This document shows, piece after piece, positions 1 through 10,262 of a stretch of DNA of 64,000 nt (within the stretch, counting starts at the first letter, position 1; each line of letters starts with the position of its first letter). The position numbers and the translations under genes are program-made. Below the pieces are notes generated by a model. That model saw only the letters and a list, made by a program, of their open reading frames with translations. It did not search any database and was not told the DNA's origin. The stretch is from assembly GCF_905171775.1 (NCBI RefSeq), contig NC_053489.1, positions 589,177,832 through 589,241,831 on the forward strand. The letters run 5' to 3'. The stretch is from Rana temporaria. Lineage: Eukaryota; Chordata; Amphibia; Anura; Ranidae.

Positions 1-1
1 C

Positions 2-196
2 CTCCTTTTCCCTGACTTCTCGGCTGAGTTGCAGAGGAAGAGAAAGACCTTCAACGATGTCTGTAAACGGCTTAGAGGAAAAAATATTAAATACGACATG
101 CTTTACCCTAGCCGACTACGGGTCCAACATGACGGCAAAGTTTGGTTTTTTGACACCCCTTCGGAGGCTGATGACTGGCTGGCTACTCTGGGCTAA
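2..196 (+). CDS. L1-Tx1 ORF1 protein, C-terminal 64 residues (partial)
   Basis: An open frame enters from the left edge and stops with TAA at 194-196. It reads FSAELQRKRKTF near the start, then YPSRLRVQHDGKVWFFDTP and a final DDWLATLG. This pattern of a basic helix, a PSRLRV strand and a FFDTP-x-EA motif is the C-terminal domain of L1 ORF1 RNA-binding chaperones. In the family, ORF1p coats element RNA in the retrotransposition particle. Only the tail is visible; this part has no breaks. ORF2 follows on the same strand after about 520 bp, which is the expected LINE order. Confidence 0.8.
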   Translation, partial: LLFPDFSAELQRKRKTFNDVCKRLRGKNIKYDMLYPSRLRVQHDGKVWFFDTPSEADDWLATLG

Positions 197-717
197 TCGT
201 CTCCCTTAGACGCTACTTGATGCACGGATCATTCATATCCTGAACTCCCTGTCCTTTTATCTTCCTTTTCACACAGGCCGGAGCTACGGCGAGCACACCC
301 TTACGCTGGATAAGCATCTACCCCTTGCAATTTGACTTTGCTTAGCTCGCAAGACGTTCCCTGACCTGTTTCTCATACACCTTTTTGGAGAAACCCTATC
401 ATAGGGCTGAGCCTGCAGCTTAGTTTAGTGCTGCAGAGGACTGTATGGTGGCCTAATTTTTAGGTCTAGCTTTACAAGTATTGTGTTTCTGTTTTTGGGT
501 AAAGACCACTTCCTGGCCTCCATGATGTTCTGGGGGGTAGGGGGGATTGCTAGGATAAGCACCTGGTGCTTGGGAAGTTGTAGTTTTGTTTCTGTGATGG
601 TTTACATGTGTGTTCTGTGTTTCACGTACAATGGCTCATGCTCCACTGCTGCTCACCAGGTGTCACCTGCTAGACGACTGTTAGTCTCCTCTAATTATTT
701 TGGCCGAAGTCCCTATG

Positions 718-3700
718 GCGTCACGTGATCAGGATTCATTTTCTGTGGTATCCTGGAACGTACGTGGACTCAACTCCAAGTTTAAGAGGGCGCTTCTTTT
801 TCAATACATCAAACAATTCAATCCATCGATCCTGGTCCTGCAGGAGACACACCTGGTGGGCAGTAAGCTCATGGCTTTGAAAAGGCCCTGGGTACAGAAG
901 GCCTTTCATGCCTCCTACTCAACGTATGCGAGGGGAGTTTCCATCTTGATACATAAGTCTCTCCCATGTGTCATAGAAGCGGTTCACACGGACCCGCTGG
1001 GTAAATTTGTTATATTGGTACTCTCGCTGTGGCAGCAGAGGTATGTTCTTGCAGGTATATATGTGCCACCACCCTTTAAATCTGAAATTTTGTATACTAT
1101 ACTGGAGAGGATCACCCCCTACTGTCCTGCAAAAATTTTGTTTCTGGGCGACTTTAATGCCATCCTCTCCCCTGATTTGGATAGACCCTTGCCGCCTAAG
1201 TCCTTCACAGGGGAGTTGTCTAATTGGGCATTAGCTGCGGGGGTAACGGAAGTCTGGAGGTGGAAATTCCCATCCACTAAAAGCTTTTCATGTTTTTCTA
1301 CCTCATACAAAACCGCCTCCAGAATTGACTATGCTTTTGCTAACCCCTCCATGCTGATGGATGTTCTAGACGCATCATATTTGTCCAGTGGTCTCTCTGA
1401 CCACAGCCCCCTGCAGATCACCCTGCGCATCTCCTCCTCTCGTAGTGGCTCTATGTGGCGGCTTGGTGCGCAGTGGATTTCCCAACCTGATATAGCGGAA
1501 CAGGCCCCCCAAGCCTTGCGTGCTTACTGGGACTCTAATGAAGGGTCATCCTCTCCTGAGATAGTCTGGGATGCTTTCAAGGCATTCACAAGGGGCCATT
1601 ACATCTCGGCCATCAAGGGGGTCAGGGTGCAGCAAACTGCTGCCACGGTGGCGTTGGAGAATGGGGTGGAGTTGGCTTCGGCCCAAACTTTGATGCGTTG
1701 CAGGCATCCAAACGCAGTCTTCACCTTCATGTCACAGAGGTTACTAGATTGGAACTGTATCATAAGAAACAAACATTTTTTGAACAGGGGGACAGGAATG
1801 GCAGACTGTTGGCAATGATGTCCCAGCATGACATCCCGAGTACAATGATTCCTGAGCTCACCTCTCCCACGGGTGAGGCCATCTCATCTCCAGAGGCCAT
1901 TTTGCTAGCGTTCTGTGACTTTTACCAATCCTTATACGCCACCACATTGCCCACGGGTTTAGACCCAAAGGAACTGGAACTCCTCCTAGATCCAATCGCC
2001 CTGGGTTGGCTCTCCGATTCGGAGAGATCACATTTGGTTGCCCCAATAACTGCCGAGGAGGTTCTTGCTGTGATTAACTCCCTGTCCACTGGTAAGGCTC
2101 CTGGCCCTGATGGTCTTCCGGTAGACTTTTACATAGCACATGCCGGCATGTTGGCTCCCCGGCTGGCTGCCCTGTTTTCTCATTGCCTGAAGCGGGGCTC
2201 TCTCCCACCCTCCATGGCGCACGCGCATGTTATTCTCATTCCCAAATCTGGTAAGGATCCCAAGTTATGTGCCTCCTATAGACCCATAGCGCTTCTTAAT
2301 AACAACCTCAAAATTCTGACTAAGCTCCTCACGGCTAGGCTTAACACTTTACTCCCCTCCCTCATAGACTCGGATCAGACCGGTTTCATGACCCACAAGT
2401 CTACAGATATTAACCTTCATAGATTGTTCACTAATCTTCATGCACAACATGACAATCAGGGTACCAGAGTAGTTGCCTCCCTTGATATTGAGAAGGCATT
2501 CGACTCATTAGAATGGCCTTTCCTGTGGGAGATTCTGCGAAGGATGGGATTCCCCCTGGTGTTTATACAATGGCTGCAGACTATATATCATTCACAGACG
2601 GCTGCCATTCGCTTAGGGGGTCGGCTATCTCCTGTTTTTAAGCTTGCTAGGGGTACGCGGCAAGGCTGTCCTCTCTCTCCGGCCCTATTTGCTATTGCCA
2701 TGGAACCAGTGGCTGAGGCACTACGTGTCTCGCCACATGTTAGAGGTCTCCGGTTGGCCTGGTTGGAGGAGAGGGTGGCCCTGTACGCTGATGACCTCCT
2801 CCTTTTTCTAAATGATGCCGGCCCTTCTCTACAGGGGACACTGCAGGTCCTAGAACAATTTGCAGAGGTGACAGGGCTTAAAGTCAACTGGTCGAAGTCA
2901 CAATTGCTTGCTATTGATGAGAATGCTAGGGGAGGGGCTTCGGCTTCTCTTCAGCTACAATGGGTTGATGATTTTACATACTTAGGGGTACGTGTCTCGA
3001 GGAATGTGGCTGACTTCTTTCCGATGAACTTGACCCCGGTAGTCAACTCAGTCAGGGCCAAGCTGAAAGCATGGGAGAACCTTCCTCTATCCCTGTTAGG
3101 GCGTGTCAATCTTATTAAAATGAAAATCCTTCCCAAGTTCACATATTTGTTTCGTAACTCCCCTCAGTGGATCCCCAAATTGTTTTTTTTCCACCTAAAC
3201 CAACTTTTCTCCTCCTTTCTATGGGGCCCACGCCCTCCCCGCATCAAGTTAACCACTCTCATGCGCCCTTGTTGGCAGGGGGGACTAGCGTTCCCGGACT
3301 GCCACAAATATTTAATTGCGACTCAATTAGTCACTGCATTCTGGTGGCGGATACATCCAACTCGGCCTGGGCCACTGAAGCCGCAGTGTTGGGGTCTGTG
3401 GAGGCCTTGTCGAACCTCCTATTGCGAGGTCCGAGGGTTCCGTACAACCTGACCCCCTCTATGTGCACCACCCTTAGGGCCTGGAGGGAGGGCCTGGCCT
3501 GTGAAAAATATCCCTCAACGGCAGTATCCCCGAACGCCCCCCTCTGGAACAATCCCACACTTAGTCACTTTGTTAACATCCCAGACCCGGTGGTGTGGAC
3601 CAAGTATCACATTAAAATTCTCTCGGATATCACCGCAGACCTCTCAATTTTCTCCTTTGATTGTTTAAAGTCTAAACACAATGTCCCGCCCTCACATGGA

Positions 3701-4452
3701 TTCAGATACCTTCAGTTGTCCCATGCTTTCAGGGCCCAGTTTCCACCAGGCGAAAGGCAACTGGTGCAGTCTGACTTGGAGCGGATTTTGCGCTTCGACT
3801 GTGCAAACAAACCCACCTCTGTGTTATATGCACATCTCCTCCGAGTCTCTTCTCCTGAATTGTCCAGGCTCCGCCAGCAATGGGGCCGGGATGATCCGGA
3901 ACTAGACTCTGAGGACTGGGTGGATATATGGGACTTCCCATTTAAGATACTGGTCTCCCTGAGAGAGATCGCCTTATTCAATACAAGATTGTCCACAGAG
4001 CATATCTCACTCCCGCCCGAGTGCACCGGATGAGGTCCTCCCTCTCCCCGGAGTGCTGGCGTTGTGACCATGCTCAAGGGGACTACATTCATATTTTCTG
4101 GTCCTGCCCGGTCATAACAGTTTTTTGGTCACAAGTCTTTTTGGAGGTGAATGAATTGTTCAGTATCTCTATTGTCCCGTCCCCAAGAATATGCCTGCTG
4201 GGACTGGTGGAGGACCTGGTGCCCAGGGTGGCTGAGAGAACCCTGTTGGGACTCTTGCTGTTCTATGCCAGGAAGTCCATCGTCCTGTGCTGGAAGCGTA
4301 GGGCCCCTCCCTCGTTGGGACTCTGGAAAACACTTGTCAATAATGTGATACCCTTATACAAAGATACTTATGTACACAGAGGCTGTCCGAAAAAATATGA
4401 CAGAGTCTGGTCTAAATGGTTGGCAGAACCCTCCACCGCGGCTGCGGATTAG
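718..4452 (+). pseudogene. L1-Tx1 ORF2 (APE endonuclease + reverse transcriptase), frameshifted
   Basis: The start is taken at ATG 718 because the endonuclease begins a few residues later (SFSVVSWNVRGLNS). Endonuclease motifs follow in order: QETH, GDFNAIL, SRIDYAFAN and SDHSPL. The RT follows in another frame with GKAPGPDGLP, SYRPIALLN, SLDIEKAFD, GTRQGCPLSP and the catalytic YADDLLLF. The C-terminal part ends with ECWRCDHAQGDYIHIFWSCP, a Cys/His cluster typical of L1-Tx1. The frame changes near 1695, 3350 and 3985, so the roughly 1,245-residue product cannot be made. In the family this protein nicks target DNA and primes reverse transcription there. Overlapping short frames in this interval are shadows. 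Confidence 0.93.
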
Positions 4453-4748
4453 GAGGCTTCTTTGATTTCTGATAGCGTTGCTTGAAGTCTTACTGAACCG
4501 TCCCCTGTTGGCACAACAACTTGGGTGACCATGTTTCACCATCCTCCTACCCCTGGAGCTTGAGCCAGACCACCTCATTGATGATGGTTTAATATGGTAG
4601 TCGCCAATTTCTATTGTGTCTTGGTTCTGTACTGCTACCCCTGCGTGGGTCCTGACCGTGTTGTAAGCCAGATGTTGGCTGTGCTATTGTACGTTGTATT
4701 GTCTATGTGTTTTTACAAATAAAATAAAAAAAGACTTTAAAAAAAAAT

Positions 4749-5548
4749 AGTGCCAGGCAAATTAATCCTTTTCATATAGATACAATGGTCAAGTGCAAAG
4801 CATACGTGACCATCAAAATTTATTAACAGTACAAATGAAACTTATTTCTAAAACTTGTTGCATGATGTTTCTAAAACAAAATAGTGAACATGCAGAATGG
4901 TGTTTATATTAAGAGTCCAAGATGAGCAAAATTAAGTGTTATGTGCTGAATTTCAGTGCTGGGTGACAGTGTCTTCTATAACTTCCACACTGTGGTTGAT
5001 CTTCTAGTGATGGTAAAGGAATGGCCCCTTGCCTCACTGCTGCGAGGTTACAGCATGTATATAAACCCAATCCAGATCCGGCCTGGTGCTGCCTTAGAGC
5101 ATGGGAATGTGTTGCCTGGATGTATGGCGCAACTTGCCTGTTCTTGGGGTATAGGGTCTCCAGGTGGCGTGCATATATTAGCAGGAAGAAGGTAAAGGAA
5201 TCCCAATTTGGTGTAGCATTTTTAAATAGAATCCACGTTTATTGAATAAAATAATTTGTACTCATTTAAACAACATTTAAGGTGCATATCAAATACGAGC
5301 GCCGAGCTTGTTCGTGTCACCTCCGGTGCTTGTAGTGTCCCTACCTGTATTGTCATTGACCACGTGACTTCATCCCCAGAAGAGTCAGAGTGTCCTGACT
5401 TGCCTGCTTGCCCCCTCCCCCCTCAAGAGGCTTTCTCCACACCAGGGAGAAAGCCTTGAATTACAGTGTTGAGTTAGACCGAAGAACAAGAAGTGAGGAT
5501 TTCTCAGAAGAAATAAGGACATTTAAAAGCAAAATCTAAGGATGAGGT
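4749..5548. other. Unassigned non-coding stretch with one hairpin
   Basis: No coding homology is seen. A 10-bp perfect stem (GGCTTTCTCC at 5429-5438 with its complement at 5446-5455) forms a short hairpin. The end of this stretch grades into T2-type MITE internal sequence, so part of it may belong to that element. Confidence 0.4.
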
Positions 5549-5615
5549 AAGTGAAGGAGGACTGCACTAAGGTAAAGGAAGCTATTTAGGAAAACAAAAT
5601 TCCTTACAACCCCTT
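5549..5615 (-). mobile_element. T2/Kolobok-type MITE end fragment
   Basis: The sequence around GCACTAAGGTAAAGGAAGC, ending at a TTAA (5616-5619), is the reverse complement of the left ends of the MITEs at 11085 and 36370. The other end was not found. Confidence 0.55.
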
Positions 5616-5619
5616 TTAA

Positions 5620-6271
5620 CCTCATTTGTGCTGAAGTGCGTTACTATCCTGGGCTTTAGCTGTTGATTTTTATTTACCAGCCCAATGTTTCATTAGATTA
5701 CTGGTATGCTGCAGCTTTACAGTATACAGGGAAAGTGACCTGTTTGTTCAGATATACAGCCTGTAATTCCTTTTAAGGCCTCATGCACACTAGGTGTTTT
5801 AGTCCCGGTTAATAGGGTTATGGAATTTAGTTGGCGAAGGGTACAGATGCACCATACAACCTTGCTGTCAGCAACTTGTTAAACTTCCAGTGTACATTCC
5901 TTTCTCCATTATATTTATGGGTGGGAAGCCATGGGTGTTACACAAGCTGAACTTCAAACATGTTAGCTTATCTCAGTTACATGGTGGTTTGATAGGACGA
6001 ATAATTTCAACAAGTGGGATAAGTAGGGTTGTCCAGATACCGCTTTAAGACCGAGTGCAAGTGCCAATACTTTATTTCTTTTCAGGGCTCATGTACACTG
6101 CTTCTGGTAAATGGACAATTGGCATTTTTTTTTTTTTTTTTTTCCCCAACTGCTTCTGAACTTTTTCTTTTTTCTTCCCCCATAGTACATGTACACATGG
6201 TTGTTTCTATGCAGTTGAGTTTACAGTTTTTTTTGGAACGCAAAAAATGGTTTCAGAAGCTGAGTTTAGAG
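5620..6271. other. Repeat-derived non-coding sequence
   Basis: No gene is seen. Motifs such as GGCCTCATGCACACTAGG near 5775 and a CATGTACAC pair near 6093 and 6189 resemble Harbinger-type MITE ends, but no complete element could be delimited. A run of about 20 T lies at 6125-6143. Confidence 0.35.
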
Positions 6272-6455
6272 ACATTTTCACTTAGGGGTGTACTCACTTT
6301 TGTTGCCAGCGGTTTAGAAATGAATGGCTGTTATTTTGAGGGGACAGCAAATTTACACGGTTATACAAGCTGCACACTCACTACTTTACATTTTAGTAAA
6401 GTGTCATTTATTCAGTGTTTTCACATGAAAAGATATAATAAATTATTTGGGGGGT
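6272..6455 (+). mobile_element. Tc1-like terminal fragment (family B)
   Basis: This matches the last 180 bp of the Tc1 copies ending at 17517 and 50610. Shared pieces are AGGGGTGTACTCACTTTTG, GTTGCCAGCGGTTTAGA, TTGAGGGGACAGCAAATTTA and CATGAAAAGATATAATAAA. The extreme terminus is degraded and no TA duplication is visible. Confidence 0.85.
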
Positions 6456-6939
6456 GGACAGTAAAGGTCGATTGATATGCCAGCTGATATTTGGAGAAAT
6501 CTGCATCAGCCCATTATTCAAATTAGGCCGATATTGAGTTCTGACTGCGCCTCTGCCAGCAGAGTTTGGGGAAGGAACGTGAGGTTCCTCCTCCCTTCTC
6601 CACACTCTGTTGGCAGAGCAGGGCCGTGCTGTGTGAAACTAGAGAGGAACTGTCAAAATTGAGGTTGATGTCAAGGTGGGCGGGACCCAGCTATCTAACA
6701 CCAGCAAATGTGATGCAATCTGGGCAGGTTGCTACATGTATGTGGCTTTCTGTGAACTCTCTGATGGAACTTCCAATCGACCTCATAGCTCTCAGACCAC
6801 AAAAGAAAGAAAGTTACCGCTCCAGGTGGATTGTGTTAGGATAATCAGTATGGTCTCAGGAGATCAAGGGTGCTGGCAATGCACAAGGCAACAAATGGAA
6901 AAAGAAAATATGGACAGCTGCACTCCAACAACCTTGATG
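6456..6939. other. Unassigned stretch
   Basis: No coding signal is recognised. Short inverted pieces (CTCTGCCAGCAGAG near 6550 and TCTGTTGGCAGAGC near 6606) suggest a decayed hairpin MITE. Confidence 0.3.
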
Positions 6940-7060
6940 GTTGTCTTTATTAAAAAAAAAAGGAAAACTGCACTACAAGTCACAGCACACAACACAGGAG
7001 TAAAACAGATGATGCGTTTCGCACTATAAATTAGTGCTTAATCATAGCTCTCAGACCACA
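6940..7060 (-). mobile_element. Penelope-like terminal repeat remnant
   Basis: On the minus strand a hammerhead-like block (7005-7050) is followed by AT-rich sequence containing an AATAAA-type hexamer, the arrangement seen in the related segment at 19085-19260. No coding part of the element is attached. Confidence 0.45.
7005..7050 (-). ncRNA. Degenerate hammerhead-like motif
   Basis: Minus-strand reading gives ATGATTA, then a stem II that pairs GCACTA with TAGTGC, then GAAACGC. Hammerheads need CUGANGA; here C3 reads A and G8 reads T, and stem I is not convincing. It is therefore a relic. Confidence 0.4.
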
Positions 7061-7439
7061 CTGTAGCCACAACAGTGGAAGGGACCCAGAATCTCCAGTG
7101 GAAATCTCCAGATAAGCCTCAAAGTACCTGGACTGTTAGGGTGAAACTCTGGATGAAATTGACACGCTGGCTATGACTCCAACGTGTATGGTATGTGCAG
7201 AAAAAAGGGGGCTCCAATGGTGTAGCTCAAAAAAACGATTGGGTTTATTAAAACCAACATACAAATGATAAAAAGTGATCACATAAAAATTAGGCAATGT
7301 GGGGAGCAATGAACCTTTGACCTACGTGTTTGAAAAGAAGAATTGTTGGAACTTTATATGAGGCTATGCCCATCCAGCACACAGGTCTCCATCCTGATTT
7401 ATATGAGAAAGAAGATGACAAAGGGGCAGTGGGACTTTG
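7061..7439. other. Unassigned stretch
   Basis: No gene is seen. The part from 7190 to 7330 has the look of a repeat end (GGGTTTATTAAAACCAACA) but has no partner in the window. Confidence 0.3.
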
Positions 7440-8192
7440 TATGAAACACACACACTAAGGCTCTATGGGTCAATCATTATAAGATGAACAAATTATTTAA
7501 TAGCGTCAAATTGGAGCATAATGCATAGAATGACATTCATATTGAATCAATAAATATGATACAGAGTAAGGTAAAACATGATTGGTAAATCACATCATAA
7601 TAGTAAAAATAGTTGCATAATATACAAAGTAACACATGATTAATAACAGCAGCATACCCAAAAAAGACATGATGGCATATAGTATTGAATAAATTGATGA
7701 CTTTTGCTTGAGTCATCAATTTATTCAATCCTATATAATTAATAAGGTACTTATATAGCGCCGTCAATTTATGCAGCGCTTTACATATACAATGTACATT
7801 CACATCAGTCCCTACCCTCAAGGAGCTTACAATCTAAGATCCCTAGAAGCCAATTGATCTACCAGCATGTCTTTGGAGGGTGGAAGGAAACCGGAGTACC
7901 CTGAGGAAACCCATGCAGGCACAGGAAGAACATGCAAACTCCAGGCATATAGCTATATGCTATCATGTCTTTTCTGTGTATGCTGCTGATATTAATATTA
8001 ATCATGTGTTACTTTGTAACATTTTTACTATTATGATGTGATTTACCAATCATGTTTTACCTTACTCTGTATCATATTTATTGATTCAACATGAATGTCA
8101 TTCTAGACATTATGCTACAAATTGAGGCTATTAAATAATTTGTTTATCTTATAATGATTGACTCATCCTGCCTTAGTGTGTGTTTCATGATG
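7440..8192. repeat. Foldback element with arms of about 250 bp
   Basis: Sequence 7440-7700 reappears inverted at about 7955-8192 with mostly single-base differences; the shared blocks include GAGTAAGGTAAAACATGATTG and its complement. The space between the arms holds a second perfect 18-bp hairpin (7684-7701 with 7712-7729) and an L2-like fragment. No target duplication was confirmed. Confidence 0.8.
7737..7949 (-). mobile_element. L2-like LINE/SINE 3' fragment
   Basis: Minus-strand sequence contains GGGTTTCCTCAGGGTACTCC, then CATTGTAAGC-like and AAAGCGCTGCATAAATTG blocks. This GTTTGCATGTTCT...GGGTTTCCTC arrangement is the widespread L2/V-SINE 3' tail of vertebrates. Confidence 0.7.
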
Positions 8193-8432
8193 AGACTTTT
8201 TAAGCGAACTTGTATTCACAAAAAGTTATTAAAAAATATTACATTTATTAATATTTAAAAATGTTGTAGTGGTGTGACAGAACACCAACATATGTACACA
8301 CACACAGAGCTTTAACAAATCGTGTCCGAAGCCACTAGCCCTTAAGTGCCCGTTCACACTACCACGACTTGGGATCCGACTTGTGTCGCCCGACATGAGA
8401 AATTCCATTGAAGTGAATAAGAGCCATCTTAA

Positions 8433-9476
8433 CCACTTTTTGCGATTCGGCACTGCCTCGCTTTAACTGACAATTGCGCGGTCGTGCGACGTGGCTCCCA
8501 AACAAAATTGGCGTCCATTTTTTCCCACAAATAGAGCTTTCTTTTGGTGGTATTTGATCACCTCTGCTGTTTTTATTTTTTGCGCTATAAACAAAAATAT
8601 AGCGACAATTTTGAAAAAAATGCAATATTTTTTACTTTTTGCTATAATAAATATCCCTCAGTTTAGGCCGATACGTATTCTTCTACCTATTTTTGGTAAA
8701 AAAAAATCGCAATAAGCCTTTATCGATTGGTTTGCGCACAATTTATAGCATTTACAAAATAAGGGATAGTTTTATGGCATTTTTATTAATAATTTTTTTT
8801 TTGCTACTAATGGCGGCGATCAGCATCAACATTTTTGGGACCATTGTCATTTTCACAGCGAAAAGTGCTATAAAAATGCACTGATTACTGTGAAAAAGAA
8901 GAATGCAGTTTAGGGCTTAACCACTAGGGGGCGCTGAAGGGGTTAAGTGTGACACTTAACCCCTTCAGCGCCCCCTAGTGGTTAAGCCCTAAACTGCATT
9001 CTTCTTTTTCACAGTAATCAGTGTATTTTTATAGCACTTTTCGCTGTGAAAATGACAATGGTCCCAAAAATGTTGATGCTGATCGCCGCCATTAGTAGCA
9101 AAAAAAAAAATTATTAATAAAAATGCCATAAAACTATCCCTTATTTTGTAAATGCTATAAATTGTGCGCAAACCAATCGATAAAGGCTTATTGCGATTTT
9201 CATATGTGTTTCTAACTGTAGGGGGCAGGGCTGGACGTGTGACATCAGTGATCGTCTTTCCCTATATCAGGGAACAGATGATCACTGACATTGCCACAAT
9301 GAAGAACGGGGAAGGTGTGTTTACACACACCTCTCCTCGTTCTTCAGCTCCTGTGACCGATCACGGGACACCGGTCACGGAGCTTCGGACCACGGCTGGG
9401 CTCTTAAAGAGGATGTACAGGTAGGTGCTTGTGCCCTTCTGCCGACGTATATCGGCGTGAAGGGGTTCCTAAGTGG
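8433..9476. mobile_element. TTAA-target non-autonomous element, family A, rearranged copy
   Basis: It is flanked by TTAA at 8429-8432 and 9477-9480, begins CCACTTTTTGCGATTCGG and ends CCTAAGTGG. Internal blocks such as TTTGGTGGTATTTGATCA, GCGCTATAAACAAAAATA and TTTAGGCCGATACGTATTC recur in six other places in this window. TTAA duplications with CCACTTAAG-type ends fit a piggyBac-like MITE. This copy carries a large internal palindrome. Confidence 0.8.
8703..9200. repeat. Near-perfect palindrome, about 245 bp per arm
   Basis: The sequence from about 8703 to 8950 is repeated inverted from 8952 to 9200, centred at the G at 8951 within AAGTGTGACACTT. Only a few differences are visible, for example ATGCACTG against the complement of CAGTGTAT. 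There is no spacer, so it could extrude as a cruciform. Confidence 0.88.
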
Positions 9477-10262
9477 TTAATGTACACTACTGAAGTCGCT
9501 CCGACTTCAGAAAAGGTTCCTGTACAACTTCAAGGTGACTTCTAGGCAACTTGTACCCATAGCTTTCAATGGAAGTTGCCTCCAAAGTAGGATCAGTGTC
9601 TTAACTAAAGCAACTTTACAGGAAAAGAAAATAGTTTACTCGGGCAAACCCCTCCCTCCCACAGAGCTGATTATTCTGTGATTGGCCACAGCCAAAATCG
9701 CCTGTCCTGGAGGCAACTTTAAGTTGCATTGTAGGTTGCTCCAAGTCACGCTGAAGTTGCCTTGCAAAGTCACGCTGTAAGTCTGGTTGCCCCTGTGTGA
9801 ACAGACACTGAAGGGAAAGGAAAGGTTTTCACAAAGTTTTACCTTTCCCCCAACCCTGTGTAGCCTACCCCAAATCACTATACTTACAGTTTTGTTCAAA
9901 ATTATTCAACCCCCCAATGCTGTAAAGGGTTTTAGGGAATTTAGTGTACATTTGTAATTGTATTCAGAATGAAATTCTACAAGGACTTCTTAAAGAACCA
10001 TATGCAACTAAAATGACATCACTTGGTTTTGTAATACAGTAGTAATCTTTCTTTTGTGAATTCTTCATTTACACAATTATTCAACCCCTTAAAGACTACC
10101 ACTCTGAAGAACAGAGGTTCATTGAAGTGTTTTCAATCAGGTATTGAAAACACCTGTGGATGTCAGGGAGCAGCAATAAAGCCTAATAAGCACCAATTAG
10201 GCAGCTTTAAAATGACTGTGATACTCAGCTCCTTCTAGACATTTACTGGTGTGGTTACAAAC

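Larger units (their letters stand above)
1..4748 (+). mobile_element. L1-Tx1-type LINE, 5' part cut by window edge
   Basis: The order is ORF1 tail, a spacer of about 520 bp, ORF2 with APE endonuclease and reverse transcriptase, a 3' UTR from 4453, and an A-rich end near 4710-4748 with several AATAAA-like hexamers. The endonuclease, RT and C-terminal CCHC-like region match the Tx1 branch of L1 known from frogs and fish. ORF2 has three frameshifts, so this copy is dead. The 5' end lies outside the window, so no target duplication could be checked. Confidence 0.93.
8345..9809. mobile_element. Outer MITE interrupted by a TTAA element
   Basis: The left end AGTGCCCGTTCACAC pairs with the right end GTGTGAACAGACACT at 9795-9809. 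Both flanks are rich in CGACTT/AAGTTG motifs that also occur in the MITE at 26990. A TTAA element (8433-9476) lies inside. The termini are inferred from sequence symmetry only. Confidence 0.5.

Noticed and set aside
5429..5455. Possible microRNA precursor hairpin
   Set aside because: The stem is only 10 bp with a short loop, far below a pre-miRNA length.
6029..6475. 148-residue open frame near a Tc1 end
   Set aside because: Its second half is the Tc1 family B terminal sequence read by chance and its first half contains a poly-Phe run from the T tract.
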